Positions 1 to 8,543 of a DNA stretch of 41,054 nucleotides are shown piece by piece. The stretch is taken from NCBI RefSeq assembly GCF_900537115.1, contig NZ_UNRG01000012.1, positions 1 to 41,054 of the forward strand, in the 5' to 3' direction. The position numbers were made by a program, and so were the translations under genes. The stretch comes from Arthrobacter sp. Alg241-R88 (GTDB lineage: Bacteria; Actinomycetota; Actinomycetes; Actinomycetales; Micrococcaceae). The notes under the pieces are model-generated. The model was not told where the DNA came from and did no database searches. It saw only the letters and a program-made list of their open reading frames with translations. Numbering within the stretch: position 1 is the stretch's first letter; every line of letters starts with the position of its first letter.

Positions 1-145
1 CCATGGGAGAGTTCAACCCCGGGGTTTACGGCGTCGCGCCGCACTTTTTTATCCCATGCGACACCGACACTGCCAAGGGCTGTCTTCTGATCGGTGAGGA
101 TGGGCGCCGCGACGCCGTAAACCCCGGGGTTGAACTCTCCCATGG
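1..145. repeat. 38-bp perfect inverted repeat at the window edge
   Basis: Bases 1-38 are the exact reverse complement of bases 108-145, with 69 bases between them. The left arm starts at base 1 itself. The right arm lies where the IclR frame encodes the block beginning MGEFNPGVYGV, while the left arm adds an unnatural tail to the same frame. An arm that begins at the sequence end and copies coding sequence is typical of a fold-back join at a contig end. A genuine hairpin or inverted duplication is the alternative. Confidence 0.9.
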
Positions 146-752
146 TCAAAAGGTAGCCGTCCTTCTTGATTTCGCCCAGGCTCTTGCGGAATTCGCTCCA
201 CGTACTGCCCAGCCCGGCCTTCTCAATTTCCGTACTGTATCGCGGGTAGATGGCTTTCAGACGGTGATGGGGGAGGTAGGCCAGGATGACCTTCGACACC
301 GCGCCCTGAAACCAGGGGCGACGCTGCCCGCGGCTGAACCGGTTCGCGGGGCTCAGCGGGGCGCGGTACTCCCCGATGCACAGGACCGAATCACGAAACG
401 CGGTACACAGGGTAGCCGAGTGCCCGATCTTGTCCACCAGTTCCTCCAGGACGCCGTGGCTGGCCAGCAGCAGTGGATCCGTCTGGCGGATCTGCAGGTC
501 CATCTCGATGATCCGCGGGCCGAGGCTGTAGTAGCCATTGCGCACAGAGGTGAGTAGCCCGGCATCATGCAAGGTCTTGATGTAGCGGTATCCCGTCGAC
601 CTGGAGGTCTCCAAAGCCTCAATAAGGTCAGCCGTAGACCAAACAGGCTCCTTCTCACTGAACAAATCCAGAACATTCAGCATCCTGGACAGGCTGCCAG
701 CACTATCCGAAGACCCTGCCACCTCGCCGGCCGGCGAATCACGTTCACTCAT
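1..752 (-). CDS. IclR-family transcriptional regulator (3' end off the left edge)
   Basis: The reading frame is open from ATG at 752 to the window edge, about 250 codons. Residues about 20-85 form the IclR winged helix-turn-helix, including SRSTGYRYIKTLHDAGLL. The rest matches the IclR effector-binding domain, with blocks such as HSATLCTAF, QGAVSKVILAYLP and GVYGVAAPILTD. Members of this family usually repress nearby catabolic genes and respond to a small carboxylate or aromatic compound. The last 38 bases of the frame are an inverted copy of sequence 70 bases earlier in the same gene, so the extreme C-terminus may not be native. I infer that it controls the catabolic genes to its right through the shared promoter sites at 859, 5197, 5472 and 10504. 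The family call is firm; the ligand is unknown. Confidence 0.88.
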   Translation of the reverse strand, partial: MSERDSPAGEVAGSSDSAGSLSRMLNVLDLFSEKEPVWSTADLIEALETSRSTGYRYIKTLHDAGLLTSVRNGYYSLGPRIIEMDLQIRQTDPLLLASHGVLEELVDKIGHSATLCTAFRDSVLCIGEYRAPLSPANRFSRGQRRPWFQGAVSKVILAYLPHHRLKAIYPRYSTEIEKAGLGSTWSEFRKSLGEIKKDGYLLTMGEFNPGVYGVAAPILTDQKTALGSVGVAWDKKVRRDAVNPGVELSH

Positions 753-1621
753 ACGCCGAGTACCACCCCTCTCTACGCGTGTCCCGTTCGGCGGCCTGAC
801 GACGCCGGGCAACAGGTCTGAGCTGATGTCGAAGGACTCAATACACCCACATCTCACCATTGACAAACATCTCGATATACAGGATATATCAACGAAGATT
901 CGAGGAGCTCGGTAAAATCACTGTCGTCGGCGGCCATCACCCGCCCGCTCCTGAGACGCCTCCGGTCGTCGCGATCTTCTGGAAAGCTCGCATTCCCTCT
1001 ATTGGTGGCTGTCCCCCCGCCGTGGAACGGCAGCGGCAATTCCCAAGCCGGTGAGTTCACCCACTGCATCGCTGATCGCCTAACCGGCCGGATGCTGCGC
1101 TGCTACACCCGGACGTCCTGCGTTCTCGTGCGGTGAGCCGATGGGCCGACTTAGAGCTCGGCGGAGGAGTAGAGCTGCCGACGGGGAAGATCAGCGCGCC
1201 GGGCGGCGAAGCGAGTCCTCCACAAGGTCGTCAATATGCAGGCCCAGAAAGGCGGCGCTCTGCGTTTATTGTGATCCATCAGGGGGCGCGGCCATGCCGG
1301 AATAGGGACCCGGGTGCACCAGCCGCGGATGGTGCGGACGCCCATGTTGACGAACTCAATTCCGTAGCTCCTGGCAGGAACCGAACTCGGATGGCTGGTC
1401 TTGCCTCGAAATACCGCACCGGTGCCGGTAGATTTTCTCCCATGATGTGGCGGCGGTGGCCCCTGAACGGGCGGTGCCGCCGACCGTTCCGGGCCCGCGG
1501 CTCGATCTATGACGGCTGATCATCGCTTAGATCAGAAGTTGTTGGCGCCCATTTGGGCTTCCGGCTCAGCAAAGAGCCACCTATTTAGGAGACGCGGCCT
1601 GGGCCGCTCCGGATCAGAAGA
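753..1621. other. Gene-poor stretch between iclR-type gene and SDR
   Basis: About 870 bases with no convincing gene. It holds the promoter-like site at 859-890, reading rightward into sequence with only short, broken open frames. Some minus-strand pieces look protein-like, for example one reading ALIFPVGS near 1180 and one reading FHGGGTATN near 1025. They are not joined in one frame and I cannot assign them. The simplest reading is a decayed gene or genes once driven by the 859 promoter. Confidence 0.5.
859..890 (+). promoter_or_regulatory. Promoter with IclR-type operator, site A
   Basis: ATTGAC at 859-864 resembles a sigma-A -35 box. It is followed, one base later than in the sister sites, by GGATAT at 882-887, which overlaps the -10 region. 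The segment GATATA-CAGGA-TATATC is a 6+6 inverted repeat with a 5-base spacer, a plausible dimer-binding site. The same arrangement occurs at 5472, 10504 and, on the minus strand, 5226. It reads away from the IclR-type gene into a stretch with no intact gene. Confidence 0.55.
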
Positions 1622-2395
1622 TTACGAGACCTGGAGGCCGCCGTTGATGTCATAGGTAGCCGCAGTGATGTAGCCGGAGTCCGCGCCAAGCAGGAAAGAG
1701 ATCAGGGCCGCGACTTCCTCACGGGTGCCAACGCGTCCCATCATGATGCCTTCCGACATCTGTGCCTTGCGCTCCTCCGTCAAGGTGCCACCCATGATGT
1801 CGGTGTCGATGGGCCCCGGCGCGATCGCGTTCACGGTAACGTCGAATTCGCCGACTTCGCGCGCCAGTGCTCGGGTGAAGCCAATGATTCCGGCCTTCGA
1901 TGCGCTGTAGGCAACCTTGGAGTAGGTGCCGCCGCCGCGCTGAGCTGAAATCGATGAGATGCTGACGATCCGCCCGAGCTTGCGCGCAATCATCCCCTTG
2001 AGAATTCGCTGGGAGACGATGAAGGTACCCCGCATGTTGATGGCGAAGACTTTGTCCCACTCCTCCACGGTGGTCTCCATGAACGTCGTGGGGGAGCTGA
2101 TGCCAGCGAGGTTTGCAAGGGCCACGATAGGCGGCAGAGATTTTTCGAAGTCGGTGATGGCCCGGTCCACGGAGGCGGCGTCGGAAACGTCGGCGCCCAC
2201 ACCCATGGCATTCACGGCGTACTTGGAGCCGATCTCTGCTGCCGCGGCTTTGGCCTCGTCCGCGTTGATGTCCAGGATTGCGATGGACCAGCCCTCGCTG
2301 GCCATCCGGTCAGCGGCTGCACGGCCAATGCCGCGGGCGGATGCCGCTCCGGTCAGTACTACGGTGCGCTCCATGGGGAATGAGGTGGGTGTCAT
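1622..2395 (-). CDS. SDR-family NAD(P)-dependent oxidoreductase
   Basis: A 257-residue classical short-chain dehydrogenase/reductase. The N-terminal nucleotide-binding turn is TGAASARGIG (residues 15-24), two residues longer than the common TGxxxGIG form. An acidic residue follows at LDIN, suggesting NAD preference. NLAG stands where NNAG is usual, and the catalytic Ser (around 148-150), Tyr163 and Lys167 (YSASK) are present. The C-terminal GYITAATYDINGG block is typical of FabG-like members. It probably oxidises or reduces a hydroxy/keto intermediate. It is the last of three minus-strand genes, 134 bases after the tartrate-dehydrogenase-type gene. The start at 2395 follows a GAAAGAAA ribosome site; a later Met (residue 8) is possible. 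Substrate unknown. Confidence 0.9.
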   Translation of the reverse strand: MTPTSFPMERTVVLTGAASARGIGRAAADRMASEGWSIAILDINADEAKAAAAEIGSKYAVNAMGVGADVSDAASVDRAITDFEKSLPPIVALANLAGISSPTTFMETTVEEWDKVFAINMRGTFIVSQRILKGMIARKLGRIVSISSISAQRGGGTYSKVAYSASKAGIIGFTRALAREVGEFDVTVNAIAPGPIDTDIMGGTLTEERKAQMSEGIMMGRVGTREEVAALISFLLGADSGYITAATYDINGGLQVS

Positions 2396-2529
2396 TGCGT
2401 TTCTTTCGTCAGTATCGAGTGGTCGGGGGACTCACGGGCGTTCACGGCCACGGCGGTAATTGTCGGACCGGTGCGAGGTGGACTTTCGGACGCTCCCGTT
2501 CGTGGAGGTACACGCTGGAATCCCTACTG

Positions 2530-3621
2530 TCAGCGGCGGGTTGCTACTGTGCGGATTTCGTCTGCGATGGTTTTGCCCAGCTGTTCCGTGGTGCCGTCGC
2601 CGCCGAGGTCAGGTGTGAGGGACCGATCCCTCCTTGCCAGGACGTTTTCGAAGGCCTGCACTATTGCGGCAGCTGCAGCATCTTCGCCAAGGTGCTGCAG
2701 CATCATTGATGCGCTCCAGATTTGACCGATGGGGTTGGCGATGCCCTTCCCGGCGATGTCCGGGGCCGATCCGTGGACGGGTTCGAAGAGGCTCGGGAAC
2801 CGGCGTTCGGGGTTGATGTTGCCGCTGGGGGCTATGCCGATTGTTCCGGTACACGCGGGGCCGAGGTCGGACAGGATGTCGCCGAAGAGGTTGCTGGCCA
2901 CGACCACGTCGAACCGTTCGGGATGCAGTACGAAGTTCGCTGTCAGGATGTCGATGTGGTAGCTGTCGGTCCTCACGTCGCCAAATTTCCGCGCCATTTC
3001 CTCCACCCGCTCGTCCCAGTACGGCATGGTTACCGAGATGCCGTTGCTCTTTGTTGCCGACGTCAAATGCCTCTTTGGGCGTCTCGCGGCGAGCTCGAAC
3101 GCGTACTTGAGGATGCGATCAACACCGGTCCTGGTCATGACCGTCTCCTGGATGACCGTTTCCCTGTCCGTTCCCTCAAACATCCTGCCGCCGATGCTCG
3201 AGTATTCACCTTCCGTGTTTTCCCGCACGACATAAAAGTCGATATCCCCCGGAACCCGGTCCGCCAGCGGGCTCTTCACTCCGTTCAGGAGTTTGACGGG
3301 CCGGAGGTTGACGTACTGATCGAAGTGGCGCCTGAACTGCAGGAGGCTTCCCCAAAGCGAGATGTGGTCCGGGACGGTATCCGGGGAACCGACGGCACCA
3401 AAGAAAATGGCGTCGTAGCCGCCGAGCTGATCGGCCCAGTTATCCGGAAGCATCTTCCCGTGCTTGAGGTAGTAATCCCCATTGGCGTAATCAAAGACTG
3501 TGGTCTTCAGGTTGAAGTCAAAGGCCTCTGCCGCGGCTGCCAGTGCCCGTACTCCCTCGGGTACTACCTCCTGCCCGATTCCGTCACCGGCAATCACTGC
3601 GATTTTGTGCGTCTGTGTCAT
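2530..3621 (-). CDS. Tartrate/D-malate-type dehydrogenase (isocitrate/isopropylmalate dehydrogenase superfamily)
   Basis: 363 residues, the usual length for the tartrate/D-malate dehydrogenase branch of the beta-decarboxylating dehydrogenases. Visible signatures are IAVIAGDGIGQEV at the N-terminus, the central VVRENTEGEYSSIGG and TKSNGI segments, and NLFGDILSDLGP with LFEPVHGSAPDIAGKG near the C-terminus. The latter two carry the Mg/Mn-binding aspartates and the NAD-binding loop. Enzymes of this type oxidise D-malate, tartrate or related 2-hydroxy acids with NAD, often with decarboxylation. I chose the ATG at 3621 rather than the one 9 codons upstream because GAGAAAG lies at the right distance before it. 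It sits between an aldo/keto reductase and an SDR on the same strand, suggesting breakdown of a hydroxy acid. Confidence 0.9.
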   Translation of the reverse strand: MTQTHKIAVIAGDGIGQEVVPEGVRALAAAAEAFDFNLKTTVFDYANGDYYLKHGKMLPDNWADQLGGYDAIFFGAVGSPDTVPDHISLWGSLLQFRRHFDQYVNLRPVKLLNGVKSPLADRVPGDIDFYVVRENTEGEYSSIGGRMFEGTDRETVIQETVMTRTGVDRILKYAFELAARRPKRHLTSATKSNGISVTMPYWDERVEEMARKFGDVRTDSYHIDILTANFVLHPERFDVVVASNLFGDILSDLGPACTGTIGIAPSGNINPERRFPSLFEPVHGSAPDIAGKGIANPIGQIWSASMMLQHLGEDAAAAAIVQAFENVLARRDRSLTPDLGGDGTTEQLGKTIADEIRTVATRR

Positions 3622-3747
3622 AGTCGGACTTTCTCGTTTGGTCGGCAAGCCTGCTGGCAGCGAGTGGTGCGCCGTGCTTTCAGTCAGGCCAAAGCGTGGA
3701 TGACGAATGAGGCGTGGGTGGAGCTGATCTGCCGCTTCGGAAAGCGA

Positions 3748-4737
3748 TCAGCGGTTGTAGGCGGGCATAGGGCCGCGGAGCCCGCCACCCACGGCCTCGC
3801 AGGCCTCCAGGACATCGGCCGGCAGCGGTCCGTTGGCGACGGCCGCGATATTGGCGCGGAGCTGTTCCACCTTGGATCCGCCCAGCAGGACGGAGCCCAC
3901 ACCGTCGCGGTAGGCGAGCCAGCGGAGGGAGAACTCTGCCAGGGTGATGCCAGCGTCCTTGGCGATGCGGGAAAGTTCGTCCACCGCGTCGAACAGCTGC
4001 CGGTCCCAGTAGCGCTGGGTATACATGGCGGCCAGCTTCGAGTCGCCGTAGCGGCCGTGGGCCGGCTTGGCGTCGAAGCTGTGCTTGCCGGTAAGCAGCC
4101 CACCGCCCAAGGGGTTGTAAACCATCGTGTGCACATGGTGCGTAGCGGCGAATTCGAGGTATTCCTCCTCCACCCGGCGCGCCACCAGGTTATATAGCTG
4201 CTGCGCCACGACCGGTCGCGGCGCCCCCACTTCGCTCGCCACCTGGATGACGTCGGCGATCTGCCAGGCGGCGAAGTTGGAGACACCTAGAGCTCCGATC
4301 TTTCCTTCCGCAGCAAGCTCAGCCACAGTGCCCAGGGTTTCGTGCAGAGGCGCAGCACGGTCCGGCTGGTGCAGGTAAAACAGGTCGATGCTCTCGACGC
4401 CGAGTCGTCGAAGGCTCCCTTCCACGCTGTTACGCAGCCCTACCCGGGACAACGGCGAGTTTTCGCCGTGGTCTCCGTGCGTTATGCCTGCCTTCGAGGC
4501 GAGGATGACGTCCCCGCGCCGCCCCTTGAGGAGGCGGGACAGCATTTCCTCCGTGGTTCCCCCCACATAGGAGTTGGCGGTGTCAATGGTTGTGATGCCG
4601 GCGTCAAGCGCTTCGTCCACCATTCGGCCCGCGGTGGCCTCATCGACGGTGTCGCCGAACGTCATCGTTCCCAGGACCAACCGGGATATTGGGAGTATCA
4701 GACCGTCCACCTGGGTGCCTTCGGGTTGCTTGCTCAT
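3748..4737 (-). CDS. Aldo/keto reductase
   Basis: A 329-residue NADPH-dependent aldo/keto reductase with the full tetrad: Asp52 and Tyr57 (IDTANSY), Lys82 (ASKAG) and His123 (LHQPD). The cofactor-end motif LLGGSKVEQL is near the C-terminus. Its length and the internal SRVGLRNSVEGSLRRL block fit the YajO/Tas-like bacterial branch. It begins the minus-strand set with the 2-hydroxy-acid dehydrogenase and SDR genes, so it may interconvert a sugar-derived aldehyde or ketone upstream of them. A GAGGAA ribosome site precedes the ATG. The substrate cannot be read from sequence. Confidence 0.9.
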   Translation of the reverse strand: MSKQPEGTQVDGLILPISRLVLGTMTFGDTVDEATAGRMVDEALDAGITTIDTANSYVGGTTEEMLSRLLKGRRGDVILASKAGITHGDHGENSPLSRVGLRNSVEGSLRRLGVESIDLFYLHQPDRAAPLHETLGTVAELAAEGKIGALGVSNFAAWQIADVIQVASEVGAPRPVVAQQLYNLVARRVEEEYLEFAATHHVHTMVYNPLGGGLLTGKHSFDAKPAHGRYGDSKLAAMYTQRYWDRQLFDAVDELSRIAKDAGITLAEFSLRWLAYRDGVGSVLLGGSKVEQLRANIAAVANGPLPADVLEACEAVGGGLRGPMPAYNR

Positions 4738-4884
4738 GCGTTGATTCCTCGTGGTTGCTGTGGACTTAAGGGTGGATTGCTATAAGGGGACTGGCCGGAT
4801 ATCGCCAGAGGGCGGAATAGGTGCCGGGGCATGGAGCGTTTCAGGCCTGCGGAGCGCAGCCCTGCAACGCCGGGTTTTCGCGGC

Positions 4885-5066
4885 AGTCCTTCTTGTGGAC
4901 GATCAGCACGGACGCGCCGCCGCATTCCACCTGCTTGCCCAGGACGCCGCCGAGCCCGGCCGCGCCGTACCGGTAATAGTCACCACCCGCCCCTCGACCA
5001 AGGGGTCCCGCTGATGCTGGCACACAGGAGTACTGCGGGGGTATGAATCAGGGGAGTCGTCGTCAT
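4885..5066 (-). pseudogene. Decayed SDR N-terminus (frameshifted)
   Basis: Starting from ATG at 5066, which has a good GAGGA ribosome site, the sequence reads as an SDR only if frames are changed. MTTTPLIHTPAV comes first, then in another frame LVEGRVVTITGTA, then in a third GLGGVLGKQVECGGASVLIV. Joined, these give a normal SDR opening: beta strand, TGxxxGLG turn, helix, and the second beta strand with GASVxIV. At least two frameshifts separate them and nothing recognisable follows. It lies just downstream of promoter site C, which would have driven it. Confidence 0.6.
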
Positions 5067-5196
5067 AGTCGATCCTCGTAGCTTCGCATCCTGGTAGCCG
5101 TGCAGTGCAATGGACGGCGTGGTGCTGACTTAGCAGACTGCACTCACACTCAAGCGTGAGTCCCAAGGGGCCACAAGAGGCGGGACCCCTAGGTAA

Positions 5197-5226
5197 CGTT
5201 ATCCCACTATATAGGATCATGTCAAT
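5197..5226 (-). promoter_or_regulatory. Promoter with IclR-type operator, site C (minus strand)
   Basis: On the minus strand ATTGAC (5226-5221) is followed, at the same distance as in sites B and E, by GGATAACG over the -10 region. TATATA lies between. Matches to B and E fall at bases 1-6, 11-12, 15, 17 and 23-27 of a 30-base alignment. It reads toward the decayed SDR at 5066, so the target gene appears dead while the control site survives. Confidence 0.55.
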
Positions 5227-5364
5227 AATGCGTCTTGAGACTTAGGGGCCTTGTTCCTGTTTCAGGACGCATAGCCGGGCGGGCGACTGCGGGTCCGCTT
5301 GGCGGATGCGCGGGCCCCTCCCAGTAATCCGAGCGGTCCATAAGATCCACTGCGCGCGCCACCG

Positions 5365-5420
5365 TGCGCAGTCCCGCGTCATGCAGGCTCTGGATATCGC
5401 AGCATCTCAATCAATGGGGG
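5365..5420 (-). pseudogene. Fragment of a second IclR-type regulator
   Basis: On the minus strand the sequence reads LIEML, then after a small deletion and frame change RYIQSLHDAGL. This matches the helix-turn-helix of the intact regulator at the left end, which reads LIEAL...RYIKTLHDAGL. The nine codons between these blocks are missing and the following sequence is not IclR-like. It is best read as the scrap of a duplicated regulator gene. It is short, so chance cannot be excluded. Confidence 0.45.
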
Positions 5421-5471
5421 ATCCCAAAGGCTGAGAAAGGTCATTCCACGAGAGCGCCCCACGGCGCAACT

Positions 5472-5501
5472 ATTGACGTAGTCTCATAATACAGGATATC
5501 G
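5472..5501 (+). promoter_or_regulatory. Promoter with IclR-type operator, site B, for the transporter operon
   Basis: ATTGACG at 5472 and AGGATATCG at 5493-5501, with -35 to -10 spacing of about 17 bases. It shares ATACAGGATAT with site A and the ATTGACG/TCTCA blocks with site E. It is the only promoter-like sequence I see before the MFS transporter gene, and probably drives transporter, alcohol dehydrogenase and aldehyde dehydrogenase genes together. Confidence 0.6.
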
Positions 5502-5863
5502 TTCAGGGTATTCCCACGAACTGTGTGCATCGTCACTGTCGATTCGCAGGCCTAAGACAGGCCACCGTGTCGGCAGGACGAGCCGTTTACCTTATTCGAT
5601 TGCGTCCACCCGCTACGAGGAGGAGCAGTTCGCTAACACACCGATTTGTTCGCGCCCTGTGCACCGAACACCAAGCCAAAGGTAGTGAAACGCATGTCCG
5701 AACAGTGTCGATCGAACCCGTGCGAAGCTTGTACTCTGACCCCAGCAGACCGGGCTTGTACCGCGACTATTATCCCGGAACGGGCCTTGCTCCCCGTCAG
5801 GAGCCCGAACCCCACCAGGTGCTCTAACCCCGTTGCCACGGCGCGGCCGGGAGGTGTGGGCTG
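5502..5863 (+). other. Long leader before the MFS gene
   Basis: About 360 bases between site B and the transporter start. No gene or clear riboswitch fold is visible. It is unusually long for a bacterial leader and may contain decayed sequence. Confidence 0.4.
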
Positions 5864-7291
5864 ATGAGCACGCACGTGGCCGCGGGACCGCGGCTTGACA
5901 ATCTCCCGATCGGCAAGTTTCACCGTCATCTGATGCTGCTGGTCGGCCTCGGCATGTTCTGGGACTCGTTCGACAACACGCTCTCATCTGCGGTGCTGGC
6001 ATCGCTTCTGCCCACGGGCTTCTCGACACTCGAGCTGAATTCGCTCTTCCTGTCGGCGACGTTCGCGGGCCTTGCAATTGGAGCGTCCTTCGCCGGCTGG
6101 CTTAGCGACCGGTTCGGACGCGGCTTCGCCTTCCAATTCAACCTGGCTCTCTTCGGGGTCCTCGCTTTATGCGCGGCGGCGGCACCGTCGATGGAGGTTC
6201 TCATCGGCCTGCGTGGCCTGATGAGTATTGGGATGGGCGCCGAATACGTCATCTGCTACGGCATGATCACGGAGTTCATCCCACGCAGCCATCGTGGCCG
6301 CTACCTGGGAGTGCTCGGAATCTTCGCCGGCCTCGGCGTCTCGCTGTCCTCGCTCGTTGGTTGGTTGGTCATTCCCGTGTGGTCCTGGCGCGCGATGTTC
6401 ATCATTGGCGGCTTGGGTGCAGTGATCACGTGGTGGCTGCGCCGGGGTATGCCGGAATCCCCACGATGGCTGGAGTCCCGCGGGCGGCATAAGGATGCCG
6501 AGGCCGTCTTCGAGAGAATCGCGAGGGAGTCCGGCGTCGCCAGCCAGGAAGCCAGCTCGGTCACCCACCCGATAGCCAGCGTGGAGAACGAGAAGGCGGA
6601 ATGGGTGCCGTTCAGAGTACTGTTCTCGCGCCCTGTCATCCGGCGGACATTGATGGCCCTGCTCCTGACCATCATCAGCCTGTTCGGTTCATACACCGTT
6701 ACCGGGTGGATACCCACGTTCTTCGTGAAGCAGGGGATGACTGTGTCATCGTCCCTCGGGTTCAATGCGGCCATTATGTCCGGCTACGTCGTGGGGCCGA
6801 TCGTGATCATATTGCTTGCCGACCGTCTCGGACGGCGCAACATCATCGTGACGTACGGGACGCTCGCGGCTATTTTCGCTGCCATTTACCCGTTCATGAA
6901 TGAGCCTGCGCTGATTATCGCCATCGGCTTCATCTTGACTGTCATGGTCTCGTCGTTCCTGACCCTGTCCCTGGGAACCGTCCCGGAGTTCTTCCCCACA
7001 GCCTTCCGTTTCCGCGGCGGCGGCTTTACTCAGACCGTCGGGCGAATCTGCCTGATCGCCTCCCCCTTCATCGTCCTGTGGCTGTTCAATGGCTTTGGCA
7101 TCATCGGGGTGATCCTGACGCTCTCGGGCATGTACGTCCTGGTGACCTTGGTCATCGCCGTCGCCGGTGTGGATACGTCCCCTGCGGCATTGGCCAAGAT
7201 CGCCCCTAAGGGCGACACCGCGGATGCCCCAGCCGGTGACACCGCAGGTGCCCCGCCGGGGCGCAGTGTCCCACACGACTCACAGCGATAG
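5864..7291 (+). CDS. MFS transporter, metabolite:proton symporter type
   Basis: 475 residues with twelve predicted membrane spans in two halves. The loop 2-3 signature GWLSDRFGRG, the RGLMSIGMGAEYVI helix and the PESPRWLESRGR loop place it near the sugar/organic-acid symporter families such as ShiA and AAHS-type carriers. The C-terminal tail is hydrophilic and holds two GDTA(D/G)AP repeats, an odd extension of about 35 residues. The ATG at 5864 has a strong GGGAGGTG site. It leads a plus-strand cluster of dehydrogenases, so it probably imports the compound they degrade. Regulation is probably through site B. The substrate is not evident; a small hydroxylated acid or polyol fits the neighbours. 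Confidence 0.88.
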   Translation: MSTHVAAGPRLDNLPIGKFHRHLMLLVGLGMFWDSFDNTLSSAVLASLLPTGFSTLELNSLFLSATFAGLAIGASFAGWLSDRFGRGFAFQFNLALFGVLALCAAAAPSMEVLIGLRGLMSIGMGAEYVICYGMITEFIPRSHRGRYLGVLGIFAGLGVSLSSLVGWLVIPVWSWRAMFIIGGLGAVITWWLRRGMPESPRWLESRGRHKDAEAVFERIARESGVASQEASSVTHPIASVENEKAEWVPFRVLFSRPVIRRTLMALLLTIISLFGSYTVTGWIPTFFVKQGMTVSSSLGFNAAIMSGYVVGPIVIILLADRLGRRNIIVTYGTLAAIFAAIYPFMNEPALIIAIGFILTVMVSSFLTLSLGTVPEFFPTAFRFRGGGFTQTVGRICLIASPFIVLWLFNGFGIIGVILTLSGMYVLVTLVIAVAGVDTSPAALAKIAPKGDTADAPAGDTAGAPPGRSVPHDSQR

Positions 7292-7486
7292 TCGGAACCG
7301 CTTACCCGATCCATCGCTCGCGTGTTCAGCCCTGATGCGGGACTTGCGGCCTCGCTCTCACGGCTGAACGCGTCCGCGGACCGTATTATCCCTTGAGTCC
7401 GCGTGGCCGGCCCATAGCTGCGCTGCTGGCCATCACACATGCGGCGCCGTCGGCGCCGTCCAACCCTGACCATTGAAAGCGTTAAC

Positions 7487-8512
7487 ATGAAAGCCGTTGT
7501 TTTCCAGGGCGAAAGTAAGCTCGAGATCCGTGAGTATCCGGACCCGGTGCCGGGGCCTGATGAAGTGGTCATCCGCATGAAGGCCTCGGGCATGTGCGGG
7601 AGCGACCTTAATCACCTCCACGGCCCGGTACGAACGGGAGCCGAGCTGGTCATCGAAGGACACGAGCCGTGCGGCGTGGTCGAGCTCGTCGGTGACGCCG
7701 TGGGGCCCAGCGAGGCCAGGATCGGAGACCGGGTCATGGTCCACCATTACGATGGGTGCCGCACCTGCCAATTCTGCCGCTCGGGCTGGACGCAGTACTG
7801 TCCGAACGCACGGATCGTATACGGTGGGCTCAATGGCGACGGCGGGCACGCGGACTTCATGAAGGTACCCGCGCACACACTCATCAAATTGCCCGACTCA
7901 CTTTCGTTCAAAACAGGTGCAGCCATTTCATGCGGCACCGGGACGGCCTACGGAGCAATCAAAAGGATTGACCTATCAGCTGACCAGACCGTGGCCATAT
8001 TTGGGCAGGGGCCTGTGGGGCTAAGCGCGACAATGCTTGCCAAGGCCTTCGGAGCCAAGGTGATCGCGGTCGATGTTGAGCCCTCGCGGCTGGAGATGGC
8101 CAAACAGTTCGGGGCCGACTACGTTGTCGACGCACAGGAGCAAGACCCTGTAGCCGCCGTCCGCGAACTCACCCGTGGCGAAGGTGCCGACAAGTCCATC
8201 GAATGCAGCGCCATCGATGCCGTGCGTCGACAAGCCGTCCAGTCAGTACGTCGTTGGGGAACGGCATGCATGGTTGGCGTTTTCGGCAGGATCGAATTCG
8301 ATAGCGAGGAACTCATCGCTTTGCACAAGACCGTGTTGGGTTCGCTTACTTTCAGTAAGAATCAGCAGGAAGAGTGTGCCCGGTTTGTGGCTGAACGTCG
8401 CCTGGACGTGGAGTCGCTGTTCACGAACGAATTCCGGCTCGACGAGGCGGAGAACGCCTATGAGCTGTTCGATCAACGCAAGATCGGCAAAGGCGTCTTC
8501 GTCTTCGACTGA
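7487..8512 (+). CDS. Zinc-dependent alcohol dehydrogenase (MDR family)
   Basis: A 341-residue medium-chain dehydrogenase. Catalytic zinc ligands are Cys37 (GMCGSDLNH) and His59-Glu60 (GHE). The structural-zinc cysteines are complete at 91, 94, 97 and 105. The nucleotide fold carries FGQGPVGLSA, followed by VIAVDVEP with an Asp, indicating NAD(H). The ATG at 7487 was chosen because the family N-terminus (MKAVVFQG) begins there and GAAAG precedes it. It is 195 bases after the transporter and 31 bases before an aldehyde dehydrogenase. The pair could carry out a two-step oxidation of an alcohol to an acid. A GTTCAGCC/GGCTGAAC inverted repeat lies in the gap upstream. Confidence 0.9.
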   Translation: MKAVVFQGESKLEIREYPDPVPGPDEVVIRMKASGMCGSDLNHLHGPVRTGAELVIEGHEPCGVVELVGDAVGPSEARIGDRVMVHHYDGCRTCQFCRSGWTQYCPNARIVYGGLNGDGGHADFMKVPAHTLIKLPDSLSFKTGAAISCGTGTAYGAIKRIDLSADQTVAIFGQGPVGLSATMLAKAFGAKVIAVDVEPSRLEMAKQFGADYVVDAQEQDPVAAVRELTRGEGADKSIECSAIDAVRRQAVQSVRRWGTACMVGVFGRIEFDSEELIALHKTVLGSLTFSKNQQEECARFVAERRLDVESLFTNEFRLDEAENAYELFDQRKIGKGVFVFD

Positions 8513-8543
8513 GGAAAAGGCAACGTCACTTGAGAGGAATGTC

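Noticed and set aside
900..1400. Possible creatininase-like pieces on the minus strand (PVGSS and FHGGGTATN)
   Set aside because: The key EQHG and NGHGGN motifs are not actually present, spacing is too short and frames do not join.
2722..4197. Long plus-strand open frame (491 codons) opposite the dehydrogenase genes
   Set aside because: It lies antisense to two well-supported genes; its length is a by-product of high GC third positions and it shows no family features.
4780..4810. GGATATCG near 4798 as a fifth regulon site upstream of the aldo/keto reductase
   Set aside because: It shares only the GGATATCG block with site B and lacks ATTGAC at the required distance.
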